DNA of 64,000 bases from positions 62,001 through 126,000 of the forward strand of contig NZ_FOJW01000012.1 in NCBI RefSeq assembly GCF_900112045.1, in the 5' to 3' direction. The notes under the pieces were generated by a model. It did not search any database and was not told the DNA's origin. It saw only the letters and a program-made list of their open reading frames with translations. A program made the translations under genes and the position numbers. Positions 16,746-25,333 of the stretch are shown piece by piece. This DNA comes from Lentibacillus halodurans (GTDB lineage: Bacteria; Bacillota; Bacilli; Bacillales; Amphibacillaceae). Every line of letters begins with the position of its first letter. Within the stretch, counting starts at the first letter, position 1.

Positions 16746-16892
16746 TAATATCAAAGGGGTATACATTGTTGGGCTTATTAAAAAAATAAAATTTAGGATG
16801 ACAGCAAAATCTGTGGTTGTATAGATCAAGCCTTTGGGGAGACGAAGACGAACGGCAAGTTTTTCTAATAAGATAAGCTAGTCCCCTTATAT

Positions 16893-17072
16893 ATGTTTGT
16901 TACAAAACAAGCCAAGTCCGGCTCCAGTGCTAAAGTTGCTGCGGGACTCCTTCAAACAACAGTCAGTGCTTCGCTTACGCTTATCGTGTTTCTTTTATCT
17001 GCTGCGGTTCAGTCCAATCCGTACGTCGCTAAACTGGCCGCTTGCACCTTTGTTCTTGGTCTGTCAAAATAA
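16893..17072 (+). CDS. Possible 59-residue hydrophobic protein, unrecognised
   Basis: ATG frame reading MFVTKQAKSGSSAKVAAGLL at the start and ending in VAKLAACTFVLGLSK, with a hydrophobic middle (ASLTLIVFLLSAAV). No convincing ribosome site precedes the ATG, so it may be a remnant of a larger gene or chance. No family recognised. Confidence 0.25.
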   Translation: MFVTKQAKSGSSAKVAAGLLQTTVSASLTLIVFLLSAAVQSNPYVAKLAACTFVLGLSK

Positions 17073-17084
17073 CGGCTGAACATC

Positions 17085-17093
17085 TGTTATAAT
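17085..17093 (+). promoter_or_regulatory. Extended -10 promoter element for fabZ
   Basis: TGTTATAAT (TG-N-TATAAT) ends 33 bases before the fabZ ATG. The -35 region is weak, as is usual for extended -10 promoters. Confidence 0.5.
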
Positions 17094-17126
17094 GGATACA
17101 GCATACACCATAAAAGGAGCGTTTAA

Positions 17127-17546
17127 ATGGATATCGAACAAATTAAACAAACAATCCCGCATCGCTACCCATTCCTGCTGGTGGACAAGGTTACTGAAAT
17201 AGCAGAAGGCAAGCGTGTTGTCGGATTAAAAAATGTAGCAGCAAATGAGCCATTTTTCCAAGGCCATTTTCCCGAATATCCGGTCATGCCCGGGGTATTG
17301 ATTGTTGAGGCACTGGCCCAGACCGGCGCCATTGGTATACTTGGCATTGACGAAAACGAGGGCAAAATCGGTTTTTTGGCGGGAATTGATAAATGCCGCT
17401 TCAAACGGCAGGTGAAACCGGGTGATCAGCTACAGTTGGAAGTTGACATCATTCGGATAAAAGGACCGGTTGGTAAAGGAAAAGGCGTCGCAACCGTTGA
17501 CGGCGAAATAGCCTGTGAAGCAGAAATTACATTTGCTGTGAAATAG
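17127..17546 (+). CDS. fabZ: 3-hydroxyacyl-ACP dehydratase FabZ
   Basis: Cytoplasmic hot-dog-fold enzyme that dehydrates 3-hydroxyacyl-ACP in type II fatty acid elongation (139 residues). The family start [13 protein letters not shown] and the active-site segment [20 protein letters not shown] are present, the latter with the catalytic histidine and glutamate. The start follows AAAAGGAGCGTTTAA. The position downstream of flhP and the epuA-like gene is conserved in Bacillaceae. Confidence 0.96.
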   Translation: MDIEQIKQTIPHRYPFLLVDKVTEIAEGKRVVGLKNVAANEPFFQGHFPEYPVMPGVLIVEALAQTGAIGILGIDENEGKIGFLAGIDKCRFKRQVKPGDQLQLEVDIIRIKGPVGKGKGVATVDGEIACEAEITFAVK

Positions 17547-17562
17547 GAAAGATACATCCGAT

Positions 17563-17590
17563 TCTCCACCCTAGTTGTGGGGATTTTTTT
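17563..17590 (+). terminator. Terminator after fabZ
   Basis: TCTCCAC pairs with GTGGGGA (one wobble), followed by TTTTTTT. Confidence 0.75.
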
Positions 17591-17794
17591 ATGTTTTGTT
17601 TTAAAAGCGTTTCAGACTGTATCGGCGCGCTCGTCCGTTTCTTACATTTATCAGCGAGATTTGAATTGTTATCAGAACATTACGCACTTGTATCACCCTT
17701 TCACGTCACATCAAACAATTTGTAAAAATAAGTATCACTTTTAATAAAATGGTTAAGCTATAGGCGAAAGTGAACTTAAAGGAGGGACAACATT

Positions 17795-18079
17795 ATGCAA
17801 CGTAAATGGCTTATAAAAATTGGTGCACCTATTTTGGCATTGTCACTGGTTGCCGCTTGCGGAAATGATGAACAAGAGGATCCGGCGGGAGAAGATGAAG
17901 CACCATTGAACCAGGAAGAAGACAGTCCTGATATGAATGGTGAGAACCAGGACGATCCGCAGCTTGATAACGGCGACAATGGCACGAATGAAGATGGAAC
18001 CGATACAAATCAGGACGACACAGATGGCATGAATGAAAATGATGAAGCCCCGCTTAATGAGGAAGATGAGAACAACTAA
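17795..18079 (+). CDS. Small acidic lipoprotein, unrecognised
   Basis: A 94-residue protein with a lipoprotein signal (MQRKWLIKIGAPILALSL, lipobox VAAC, cysteine near residue 22). The rest is disordered and extremely Asp/Glu/Asn/Gly-rich, with APLN-EE motifs near both ends of the mature part. It would be anchored on the outer face of the membrane. Strong ribosome site AAAGGAGGGACAACATT, monocistronic with its own terminator. Low complexity prevents family assignment. Confidence 0.7.
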   Translation: MQRKWLIKIGAPILALSLVAACGNDEQEDPAGEDEAPLNQEEDSPDMNGENQDDPQLDNGDNGTNEDGTDTNQDDTDGMNENDEAPLNEEDENN

Positions 18080-18084
18080 TCTTT

Positions 18085-18114
18085 AAAAATCCCCTTGTAT
18101 ATCAGGGGATTTTT
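18085..18114 (+). terminator. Terminator after the small lipoprotein gene
   Basis: AAAAATCCCCT pairs perfectly with AGGGGATTTTT, with T-runs on both strands. Confidence 0.85.
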
Positions 18115-18191
18115 CCGGTTCGTTCATGTACCCAAATCATTCAGGTCTCCAATGTTTTAATGAAGTTTGTGTTGCAACAATTCCATACTGA

Positions 18192-18220
18192 AAAAATCCT
18201 CTGCTGAAGCAGAGGATTTT
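18192..18220 (-). terminator. Terminator of the yjfB-like gene (bidirectional shape)
   Basis: AAATCCTCTGC pairs with GCAGAGGATTT across TGAA. It lies directly after the stop of the minus-strand gene, and the A-run on the plus strand is a T-run for that transcript. Confidence 0.8.
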
Positions 18221-18223
18221 CCG

Positions 18224-18415
18224 TTATGCTTTCATATCAATCGCATTTCCGAGTGACGGGTGTGGCGCTGAAGCCCCCTGTGACTGATTCAGCATTTCAA
18301 TCAATTGCTGTCCTTGCTGCTCCGCCACTTGTTTCGCATTGTTCATAACAGCCAGACCGGCATCTGAACGGACCTGCTGATTTGACATGGCAACAGACAT
18401 TGCTGCTACATCCAC
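18224..18415 (-). CDS. YjfB family protein (putative motility protein)
   Basis: A 63-residue protein, MDVAAMSVAMSNQQVRSDAG, with a Gln/Ala/Asn-rich helical centre and ending HPSLGNAIDMKA. The start and the overall layout match the small YjfB family, named for possible motility involvement in Bacillus; its biochemical role is unknown. GTG start after AGGAGGGTTTTATC on the minus strand. Confidence 0.75.
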   Translation of the reverse strand: MDVAAMSVAMSNQQVRSDAGLAVMNNAKQVAEQQGQQLIEMLNQSQGASAPHPSLGNAIDMKA

Positions 18416-18614
18416 GATAAAACCCTCCTAATAACAACCGTCAAAATGTATGACCACACCTCTTTTATCGACAAAAAGAGCAAAAGTTGAACCCGTTTCA
18501 TGAATTTTCATTACATAACGTAAAGGCAATCTCCTCCATCTTATTTTAATAGTTTGAAAAAACTCCCGTCATAAATAGATAAACCATTCGTAACATAGTA
18601 CAATAGGCTTAGAA

Positions 18615-18631
18615 AACAGATGAAATCTGTT
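18615..18631. promoter_or_regulatory. Perfect dyad upstream of the comK-like gene
   Basis: AACAGAT-GAA-ATCTGTT, 7-base arms with a 3-base spacer, 43 bases before the comK-like ATG. It could be an operator or a short mRNA hairpin. Confidence 0.4.
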
Positions 18632-18673
18632 AGAACGATCAATATTTTACATAGATGGAAGGGGGGAGAATAA

Positions 18674-19171
18674 ATGGAGGGATCATTTTCATCACCAGTT
18701 TACATTATCGGCCAGCAAACCAAGGCAGTAATGACAAAGGATTCCGCTTATTACCGCTCGCGCATTTTAGAGGTTCACCGTGAACGGCACTCTGTTCATC
18801 GCCCCGAGCAAATTATCGATCACACATGTGTCCTATACGGTTCGACGCTGGAAGGCCGGCGTGAGTCAGTGAAAGATCTGCTGAAACTGAACAGTAAAGT
18901 ACCGGTTCCGGTTATTCCGGAAAAAGGCGTTTACATGCTGCCGACGTCCTCTTCCAAAAACAAAGACAATGTATGGCTCTCCTTCTACCATATCGATTAT
19001 TTTGAACAGCAGGATGACAGGACATATGTCAAATTTCATGACGGAACAGGCCTATTTGTCAATACTTCCGAAACATCTTTCGACATGCAATATAAACGAA
19101 CAAGCCAGATCATCGCCAAACTGAACCGTTCACTTTTCTTTGGCAACCGCCCATTCATATGGAGCCGTTAG
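18674..19171 (+). CDS. comK: ComK-like competence transcription factor
   Basis: Homolog of the master regulator of competence, which binds A/T boxes (AAAA-N5-TTTT) upstream of DNA-uptake genes. At 165 residues it is shorter than B. subtilis ComK (192), mainly at the C-terminus. Recognisable parts are PEQIIDHTCVLYGSTLEGRR (compare the family's Q-IVD-SC-FFGSS-AGR), PVPVIPEKGVYMLPTSSS, VWLSFYHI and the later FHDGTGLFVNTSETSF. ATG follows GAAGGGGGGGAGAATAA. Some Bacillaceae carry two ComK paralogs, so whether this one is the competence regulator is not settled by sequence. Confidence 0.75.
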   Translation: MEGSFSSPVYIIGQQTKAVMTKDSAYYRSRILEVHRERHSVHRPEQIIDHTCVLYGSTLEGRRESVKDLLKLNSKVPVPVIPEKGVYMLPTSSSKNKDNVWLSFYHIDYFEQQDDRTYVKFHDGTGLFVNTSETSFDMQYKRTSQIIAKLNRSLFFGNRPFIWSR

Positions 19172-19274
19172 CAGATAGACACTCGGTGCGATCAGGACTA
19201 GGATGTGCTGCGGGGGCAATGGCAACGGTGATTTATTCTTGATTTCAATGCATTCCACGTGTAAAATGGAAAAA

Positions 19275-19293
19275 TGACTGACTGGTTAGTTCA
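19275..19293. promoter_or_regulatory. Candidate TetR operator upstream of the efflux regulator
   Basis: TGACTGACTGGTTAGTTCA, an imperfect palindrome of the TGACT-N-AGTCA type found upstream of TetR regulators that begin efflux operons; 70 bases before the tetR-like start. Confidence 0.5.
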
Positions 19294-19362
19294 GTTGTCA
19301 AAAGCAAAATGAATGGTTCCATCTATCAGGTTGGTACTTCATAACATGAAACTAGGTGTTAT

Positions 19363-20229
19363 ATGATGAATAAGAAAAAAATAAAGCTTATCGAAGCCGG
19401 GATGAAGTTATTTGCCGAAAAAGGCTATCACATGACATCCATTGAGGAAATTGCATCTGAAGCAGGCGTTTCCAAAGGTGCTTTCTACTTGCATTTCGAA
19501 TCGAAAAAAGACTTTATCATGACGTCGCTTAATTATTATCATCAGGAGATTGCCGCCCGGATCGAGAATGTGCAAAAACAGAATCTCGCCCCACGCGACA
19601 GCCTGGCCAAGCAAATTGGCGTGGTTATAAGGTACATTTACAAGTATAAGGATTTTCTCACGATGCAGCTTCGTCAAAATATTTCAATCGGGCAAAGTAC
19701 CGATACGTTCATCCAGCAAATGAAGCTGCAAAATTTTCACTGGCTGCGGCAAAACATTGAAAATATTTATGGCGAACAGATGGCGTGTTATTATCCGGAT
19801 ATCATTATCCAGCTGGAAGGATTAATGAACGGTTACGTCAAATGGATTATCATTGATGGCATTGAAATTGACCGAAACCATTTAGGTGCCTATCTCGTAA
19901 GAAGGATGGATGATTTGGTAAGCGGTATGCTGAAGCACGAGGAAGCACCACTGGTTACAAAAAATCATATTCCTGACTTGTATCAGGGGGAGGTGCAAGT
20001 ATCGGAATTATTATTTTCCATGAAAGCAAAAATCAACTCATTGAAATTGCCCGAAGAAAAAGCAGGCCAGCTGCACGATATCATAATGATGATTTTAAAT
20101 GAAACTGGCAAAGAACACCCGCAAAAGCCAATCATTCAGGGGCTGCTGGTCCATTTTCAGCGTATGCCGGAATTTGAAGAAGAATGTAAAGAGATGGGAC
20201 GTCTTTTACATATCGATTTATTGGATTAA
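19363..20229 (+). CDS. TetR/AcrR family transcriptional regulator of an RND efflux operon
   Basis: A 288-residue regulator, longer than typical TetR proteins (about 200). The N-terminal helix-turn-helix domain is clear: KLIEAGMKLFAEKGYHMTSI then EEIASEAGVSKGAFYLHFES. The ligand-binding part is extended at the C-terminus by about 80 residues. It lies 27 bases upstream of the membrane-fusion gene and is transcribed with it. A candidate operator lies in front. Two adjacent ATGs (19363 and 19366) are possible starts after AGGTG. Confidence 0.88.
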   Translation: MMNKKKIKLIEAGMKLFAEKGYHMTSIEEIASEAGVSKGAFYLHFESKKDFIMTSLNYYHQEIAARIENVQKQNLAPRDSLAKQIGVVIRYIYKYKDFLTMQLRQNISIGQSTDTFIQQMKLQNFHWLRQNIENIYGEQMACYYPDIIIQLEGLMNGYVKWIIIDGIEIDRNHLGAYLVRRMDDLVSGMLKHEEAPLVTKNHIPDLYQGEVQVSELLFSMKAKINSLKLPEEKAGQLHDIIMMILNETGKEHPQKPIIQGLLVHFQRMPEFEEECKEMGRLLHIDLLD

Positions 20230-20255
20230 TTAAACAAAGAAGAGGAGTTACAGTC

Positions 20256-21128
20256 ATGCGAAAATTGTTTTTAAGCATCGCAGCCCTCATGCTGATAGGA
20301 ATTCTGGCTGCATGTAATCAAGATGAAGAATCTAACGATGAACAGGAAGAGCAAGTCGTATCGGTTGAAATAGAGGAAGTCACAGCAGGTGATCTGGTTA
20401 TTGAAAAATCGCTATATGGACGTACTGAACCTGACAGTACAACACCGGTTATGGTACAGAATCCCGGGGAGGTAACGGAGTTGGAAGTGGAAAACGGTGA
20501 TACAGTAGAAGAGGATGACCACCTGGCTACCATTCAAACAGCTGCCGGAAACCAGAATATCTATGCCTCAACAGCAGGTGATATTACGAAGCTAACGGCT
20601 GACGAGGACGCGATGGTCTCCAATGAAGAGCCGCTCATGGTCATTGCCGATTTCAATCCAATGACCCTTACGTTTTCCGTGGTGACTGAAACACTAGATC
20701 TTTTGGAAACAGGGGACACATACCCTGTTACGATGAACGGACAGGAATATGAAGCAGAAATTACAGCTATCAGTACAATGCCTGATGATACCGGGCTTTA
20801 TCCGGTTGAGGCGACTGTGGATAATGAAGATGACAACATTTTATCCGGGGCAATTGCTGTTATGGATATCCCGGAAAATCGGATAGAAGATACAGTACTT
20901 CTCCCGACGGAAGCTGTTGTCACAGAAAACGATGAGACGTTTGTATATGTAGTGGAAGATAATCAGGCTGTTAGAAAGGATATAACGATACAGGAAACAC
21001 AGTCGGAGGAAACAGCTGTCGAAGGTGACGTCCAGGAAGGGGATCAGGTCGTTGTCAATGGACTTTTGACCCTGTCAGAAGGCATGAACGTCAACGTGGT
21101 ACAGGGGCAGGAGGAGGATAATTCTTGA
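20256..21128 (+). CDS. RND efflux membrane-fusion lipoprotein
   Basis: Periplasmic-adaptor-type subunit (290 residues) adapted to a Gram-positive cell: a lipoprotein signal ending ILAAC anchors it on the outer membrane face. The lipoyl/barrel-sandwich segment is visible around NPGEVTELEVENGDTVEEDD and IYASTAGDITKLTADEDAMV, followed by a beta-barrel and a C-terminal part ending VNGLLTLSEGMNVNVV. Its stop overlaps the start of the RND pump gene. Adaptors of this type accompany SwrC/YerP-like pumps in Bacillaceae. Substrate unknown. Confidence 0.88.
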   Translation: MRKLFLSIAALMLIGILAACNQDEESNDEQEEQVVSVEIEEVTAGDLVIEKSLYGRTEPDSTTPVMVQNPGEVTELEVENGDTVEEDDHLATIQTAAGNQNIYASTAGDITKLTADEDAMVSNEEPLMVIADFNPMTLTFSVVTETLDLLETGDTYPVTMNGQEYEAEITAISTMPDDTGLYPVEATVDNEDDNILSGAIAVMDIPENRIEDTVLLPTEAVVTENDETFVYVVEDNQAVRKDITIQETQSEETAVEGDVQEGDQVVVNGLLTLSEGMNVNVVQGQEEDNS

Positions 21129-24100
21129 AACTCGTCAAAACATCTGTCAAACGACCTGTTGGTGTGATCATGATCGTCCTGGCCATTATTGCGCTTGGGA
21201 CCGTATCATTACGCAACCTCAATATTGATCTATTTCCGGAAATTGACCTGCCGATTGCGGTTGTAGCAACTTCCTATGAAGATGCAGCTCCAGAGGATGT
21301 TGAGAATCTGATTAGCCGGCCGATTGAGTCATCAGTCAGCTCAGTAGAAGGAATTGAAACAGTTCAGTCACAGTCACAATCCGGCTCCTCCCTTGTGATG
21401 ATGATGTTCAACAATGGGACGGACCTTGATCAGGCATTGCTTGATGTACGGGAAAACATCGATCAGGTTAAGGGGGTACTGCCTGATGGCGCCGGTGATC
21501 CGAGCGTGTTAAGGTTTAATCCGGATCAAATGCCGCTTATGTGGGTCGGTCTGACTGGAGATGATGCGGCTAAACTGACACAAGTTGCTGAAGACCAAAT
21601 TGTACCATTTTTTGAACGGCAGAATGGTGTTGCATCAGTTACCGTTGAAGGGGCAAAAGAACGGGAAGTCCAAATTGTCCTCGACCAGTCTGAACTGCAG
21701 CAATATGGTGTCACAGCCCAAAGCATCACTCAGGCGCTGAATAGTGCAAACCAGTCAGCATCAGTCGGTGTCGTGGAAAAAGGTAATCAGGATTTGCAGC
21801 TAAGGGTAACCGGTGACTTCGAATCTATTGATGATATAAAAGAAACACTTGTACAGACCCAAACAGGTGAAACGGTACATGTTGATGATCTGGCAGAAGT
21901 GAAAGATACACATGCAGAATCATCGGGCGAAACAATGGTGAACGGCGAATCGGCCGTCGTACTGTCCATTATGAAAAAAACAGATGCCAATACAGTGGAA
22001 GTGGCAGGTAATATCAATGACAGCATGGATGAAATAGAAGGGGAACTGCCGTCAGGATTAAGCACAAATGTGATTATTGATACATCTGAATATATAAACA
22101 TGTCGATCAGTTCGGTTGTGCAAAATATCCTGCTCGGTGGTGCTATCTCATTCCTGGTCTTACTGTTATTCCTGAAAAGCCTCCGGGCAACGATTGTTAT
22201 TGGTCTGTCGATTCCGATCGCCATCATCTCAACGTTTACACTGATGTATTTTACCGGCGAAACGCTGAACGTGCTGACGCTGGGGGGACTGGCGCTTGGA
22301 CTCGGGATGATGGTTGACAGTTCGATTGTGATTCTGGAACATATATACACATACCGACAGCGCGGGTATTCGCTGACGCAATCATCCATTAAAGGGGCAT
22401 CAGAATTGGCTCCAGCCGTGATTGCCTCGACGACAACTACATTAGTCGTCTTTTTGCCAATGGTGTTTGTTGAAGGCATTGCGTCTGATATGTTCACACC
22501 GCTTGCCTTGACCGTATCATTTGCCTTGATTGCATCCTTGATTGCAGCGGTCACACTCGTTCCAATGCTTTCGTCCAAACTGCTGTCCAAAGCGACGAAG
22601 GAAAGCGGAAGGCGCTATTGGTTCAACCGTTTTCTGGATCGTGTGAACAATGGATATCGTGCAGTGCTTAAATGGGTTCTTGGACACCGGAAAACAACTG
22701 TCTTTGGATCGATTGCAATCATTGTGGGAAGCCTGGCGCTCATTCCAATGATTGGTGCCTCATTTATGCCATCATCCGACCAGGGTCAGCTTCAGGTAAA
22801 TATCGAAACACAGCCGGGAAGCTCACTGGAGCATACACAAAGTGTGGCTGAAGACGTGAATGAAAAATTGACAGCTTATGATGATGTGATGGAAACCAAC
22901 TATCTAAATGTCGGGGGTGGTGGAGGAGCCGGAATGGGATCCTCCAGCAACCAGGCCACCTATATGATGCAACTGGTTCCGGCATCCGAGCGTTCCCAGA
23001 CGACAGATGATATTGTTCAGTCCATGAGTGAAGACCTGGATTCCGTTCCGGGAGCAGACATATCTGTGATGGCAACGGACAGTGCTGCTGGTTTGGGAGA
23101 TCCGATTCAAATTAGTCTGAACGGACCTGAACATGACGTGCTTCGTGATCTGGCGGACGAGGTGGTCGATGTTATTTCTGGAATTGAAGGTGTGCATAAT
23201 GCGTCTTCATCAGCTGAAGACGGTGATCCGCAAATGCATATCCAAGTCGATTCCGAAAAAGCGGCGATGTACGGATTGACTGAGCAGCAAATCACAAGCC
23301 AGATTCAGCTGCAGTTCACCGGTCAGACGGCTGCACAATATCGTGAAGACGGCAATGAAATGGACATTACCTTGATGTATCCGGAAGAAGAACGCAGCAC
23401 CATCAATGATTTGGAAGATATGAAAATCAAGTCTGAGAGCGGCGCATCTGTTTCATTAGCATCTCTGGTAACATTAGAAGAAGTACAGGGTCCGGTCACA
23501 TTGCAACGTGATAATCAGCAACCACAGCTGAATGTGACATCAGAAATTATCGGCCGTGATTTAGGAAGCATTACGGGCGACATTAGGCAGGAATTGGATA
23601 ATATGAGTTTTCCTGAAGGCTACAGTTATGACATGGGGGGTCAAGCGGAGGATATGGCCAGCTCGTTTACGGATCTGTCCATTGCACTTGTGTTCTCTAT
23701 CTTCCTGGTCTATGCAGTCATGGCTGTTCAATTTGAAAACTTCCTGTTCCCGTTTATCATCATGTTCTCACTGCCGGCTACGGTTGTAGGCGTCTTGCTT
23801 GGATTGTTTGTTACAGGCTTGCCGCTCAGCATTCCGGCCTTTATCGGGATCATTATGCTCGCCGGGATCGTGGTCAACAATTCAATCGTGCTCGTTGACT
23901 ACATCAATATTCTGCGGCGTGATGAATATGGAAAGAGCCGCTATGAGGCAATTCTCGAGGCAGGAACAAACCGCCTGCGTCCAATCCTGATGACGACATT
24001 AACGACCATCTTGGCAATGGTACCACTTGGACTCGCACTGGGTGAGGGTGCTGAAATGCAGCAGCCGTTAGCTGTAACGATCATTTTCGGCCTGGCAGTT

Positions 24101-24190
24101 TCCAGTATTTTCACTTTACTGCTGATTCCAGTCATCTATACGTTATTTGACGATCTGACTGCTAAAATTTTGCGACGGAAAAAAACTTAA
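21125..24190 (+). CDS. RND family efflux pump (HAE1/AcrB-like, SwrC/YerP type)
   Basis: Proton-driven export pump of 1021 residues with 12 predicted membrane segments and two large extracytoplasmic loops (about residues 35-330 and 540-850). Visible family motifs are FPEIDLPIAVVATSYEDAAP near the N-terminus, LGLGMMVDSSIVILEHIYTY in the TM4 region with its conserved aspartate, and GIIMLAGIVVNNSIVLVDYI in TM10. A Gly-rich loop (LNVGGGGGAGMGSSS) is notable. TTG start after CAGGAGGAGGATAATTC, overlapping the adaptor gene by four bases. B. subtilis SwrC exports surfactin-type lipopeptides; the substrate here is unknown. Confidence 0.93.
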   Translation: MKLVKTSVKRPVGVIMIVLAIIALGTVSLRNLNIDLFPEIDLPIAVVATSYEDAAPEDVENLISRPIESSVSSVEGIETVQSQSQSGSSLVMMMFNNGTDLDQALLDVRENIDQVKGVLPDGAGDPSVLRFNPDQMPLMWVGLTGDDAAKLTQVAEDQIVPFFERQNGVASVTVEGAKEREVQIVLDQSELQQYGVTAQSITQALNSANQSASVGVVEKGNQDLQLRVTGDFESIDDIKETLVQTQTGETVHVDDLAEVKDTHAESSGETMVNGESAVVLSIMKKTDANTVEVAGNINDSMDEIEGELPSGLSTNVIIDTSEYINMSISSVVQNILLGGAISFLVLLLFLKSLRATIVIGLSIPIAIISTFTLMYFTGETLNVLTLGGLALGLGMMVDSSIVILEHIYTYRQRGYSLTQSSIKGASELAPAVIASTTTTLVVFLPMVFVEGIASDMFTPLALTVSFALIASLIAAVTLVPMLSSKLLSKATKESGRRYWFNRFLDRVNNGYRAVLKWVLGHRKTTVFGSIAIIVGSLALIPMIGASFMPSSDQGQLQVNIETQPGSSLEHTQSVAEDVNEKLTAYDDVMETNYLNVGGGGGAGMGSSSNQATYMMQLVPASERSQTTDDIVQSMSEDLDSVPGADISVMATDSAAGLGDPIQISLNGPEHDVLRDLADEVVDVISGIEGVHNASSSAEDGDPQMHIQVDSEKAAMYGLTEQQITSQIQLQFTGQTAAQYREDGNEMDITLMYPEEERSTINDLEDMKIKSESGASVSLASLVTLEEVQGPVTLQRDNQQPQLNVTSEIIGRDLGSITGDIRQELDNMSFPEGYSYDMGGQAEDMASSFTDLSIALVFSIFLVYAVMAVQFENFLFPFIIMFSLPATVVGVLLGLFVTGLPLSIPAFIGIIMLAGIVVNNSIVLVDYINILRRDEYGKSRYEAILEAGTNRLRPILMTTLTTILAMVPLGLALGEGAEMQQPLAVTIIFGLAVSSIFTLLLIPVIYTLFDDLTAKILRRKKT

Positions 24191-24201
24191 TCATGATTCA
24201 T

Positions 24202-24233
24202 AAAAGCTCTCTGCTGTAAGGCAGGGAGCTTTT
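24202..24233 (+). terminator. Terminator of the RND efflux operon
   Basis: AAAAGCTCTCTGC pairs with GCAGGGAGCTTTT across TGTAAG (one wobble). Confidence 0.85.
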
Positions 24234-24498
24234 GTTGAAGAGATGGTGTTATGGCAATTTAAAGTGCACGTCAATATAGTGTAGCGTCCATGGCATCTAT
24301 GTGTGGGTGCAAGGGAGCGTCATACTGTGCAAACGCGCGGCACCTGCGCCAAATTCAGCAGTTGCAATTGAATTCAGACAGCGGCGTAAATTTTGCAAAA
24401 TTTACATAACATAATTTAAAGCAAATCTAATCCTGAGCTCGTTTCCCCGCAGAAAATATGCTATGATAAGTAGAGCAATTTCGAATGGAGGCAAAAAG

Positions 24499-24789
24499 AT
24501 GTCGTTGTCTAGAATTATGAAGTGGATAACTGGTGGATGTGAGGCATTTCTTGGAATTCCTTTTATCGGAGGTGCTTTCATATTCAGTACAACTTGGGGT
24601 GCCCTGTTTATCATGTTCATCCTGCATATGGTCACATTATTTATCGCACGGAATGAGAAAGGCAGTATTGCAGGAAATGTACTTGGAATGGTTACCTCGT
24701 TCATAGGTGTTATTCCGATCATTGGCATGATCATGCACATCATCACTGCTATTGTATTATTGATCGATGCTGCAATAAACAAACACTGA
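24499..24789 (+). CDS. Small multi-pass membrane protein, unrecognised
   Basis: 96 residues with three hydrophobic segments (around FLGIPFIGGAFIFSTTWGAL, FIMFILHMVTLFIA and GMVTSFIGVIPIIGMIMHII). ATG follows GAATGGAGGCAAAAAG, a good ribosome site, which favours a real gene. I do not recognise the family; similar short proteins of unknown function occur in Bacillaceae. It converges with the thrE-type genes and ends two bases before the stop of the minus-strand gene. Confidence 0.6.
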   Translation: MSLSRIMKWITGGCEAFLGIPFIGGAFIFSTTWGALFIMFILHMVTLFIARNEKGSIAGNVLGMVTSFIGVIPIIGMIMHIITAIVLLIDAAINKH

Positions 24790-24791
24790 TC

Positions 24792-25235
24792 CTATACCTC
24801 AGTCTTTTTCGAACGTATTTTTGTCATGAGCTGGTTCGCCACTTCCGAAAACATTAAACCAATCGCAATGGCACCGGCGAGAAGCATCACTTTTGCCGAT
24901 AGCTGAACAGCTGTATAATAATCGTTCTCGACAAAATGCCGCATCGCATCATAGGCGACACCACCCGGGACGAGCGGAATAATACCGGATACGCTAATGA
25001 TGATAACCGGCATTTTGAACATTTTGGCGCAAAACTGACTGAGCATCCCCGCGAGTATCGCCCCAAATACCGTTGCAGGCACAACATCCATGCCACCCGA
25101 TGAAAGTATATAGTATAAAATCCATCCTGACATGCCAACGAGCCCGCATAGGACGAGCGCTCTTCTTGGCGCATTAAACAGCACACCAAACCCCGCAGCT
25201 GCCATAAAACTCGTTATCAATTGAGCGATGATCAT
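24792..25235 (-). CDS. ThrE-type threonine/serine exporter, C-terminal-half subunit (YjjB/DUF3815)
   Basis: Membrane protein of 147 residues corresponding to the second half of the fused ThrE exporter (four to five membrane helices). Visible are FMAAAGFGVLFNAPRRALVL, the conserved VPATVFGAILAGMLSQ and the SGIIPLVPGGVAYDAMR stretch typical of this family. ATG follows AAGGGAGATATTTTG on the minus strand; longer in-frame starts upstream lack a ribosome site. It lies about 100 bases after the N-half gene, and together they make a split exporter of small amino acids. Confidence 0.85.
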   Translation of the reverse strand: MIIAQLITSFMAAAGFGVLFNAPRRALVLCGLVGMSGWILYYILSSGGMDVVPATVFGAILAGMLSQFCAKMFKMPVIIISVSGIIPLVPGGVAYDAMRHFVENDYYTAVQLSAKVMLLAGAIAIGLMFSEVANQLMTKIRSKKTEV

Positions 25236-25333
25236 CAAAATATCTCCCTTTCGTTTGCTGCACAATCTTCGTCCCATAACAGGGCATTTACTCGAAAAAC
25301 ATGCTGGCTCATGGGACAGCAAACAGCCGCTGC

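Larger units (their letters stand above)
16746..17126 (+). other. Intergenic region upstream of fabZ
   Basis: 380 bases. The left part has no visible feature. The right part contains a possible 59-codon frame (16893-17072) and an extended -10 promoter element at 17085-17093. Confidence 0.45.

Noticed and set aside
21787-22590. 267-codon minus-strand frame opposite the RND pump gene
   Set aside because: Ser/Thr-rich antisense translation of a membrane protein gene, no ribosome site, no domain.
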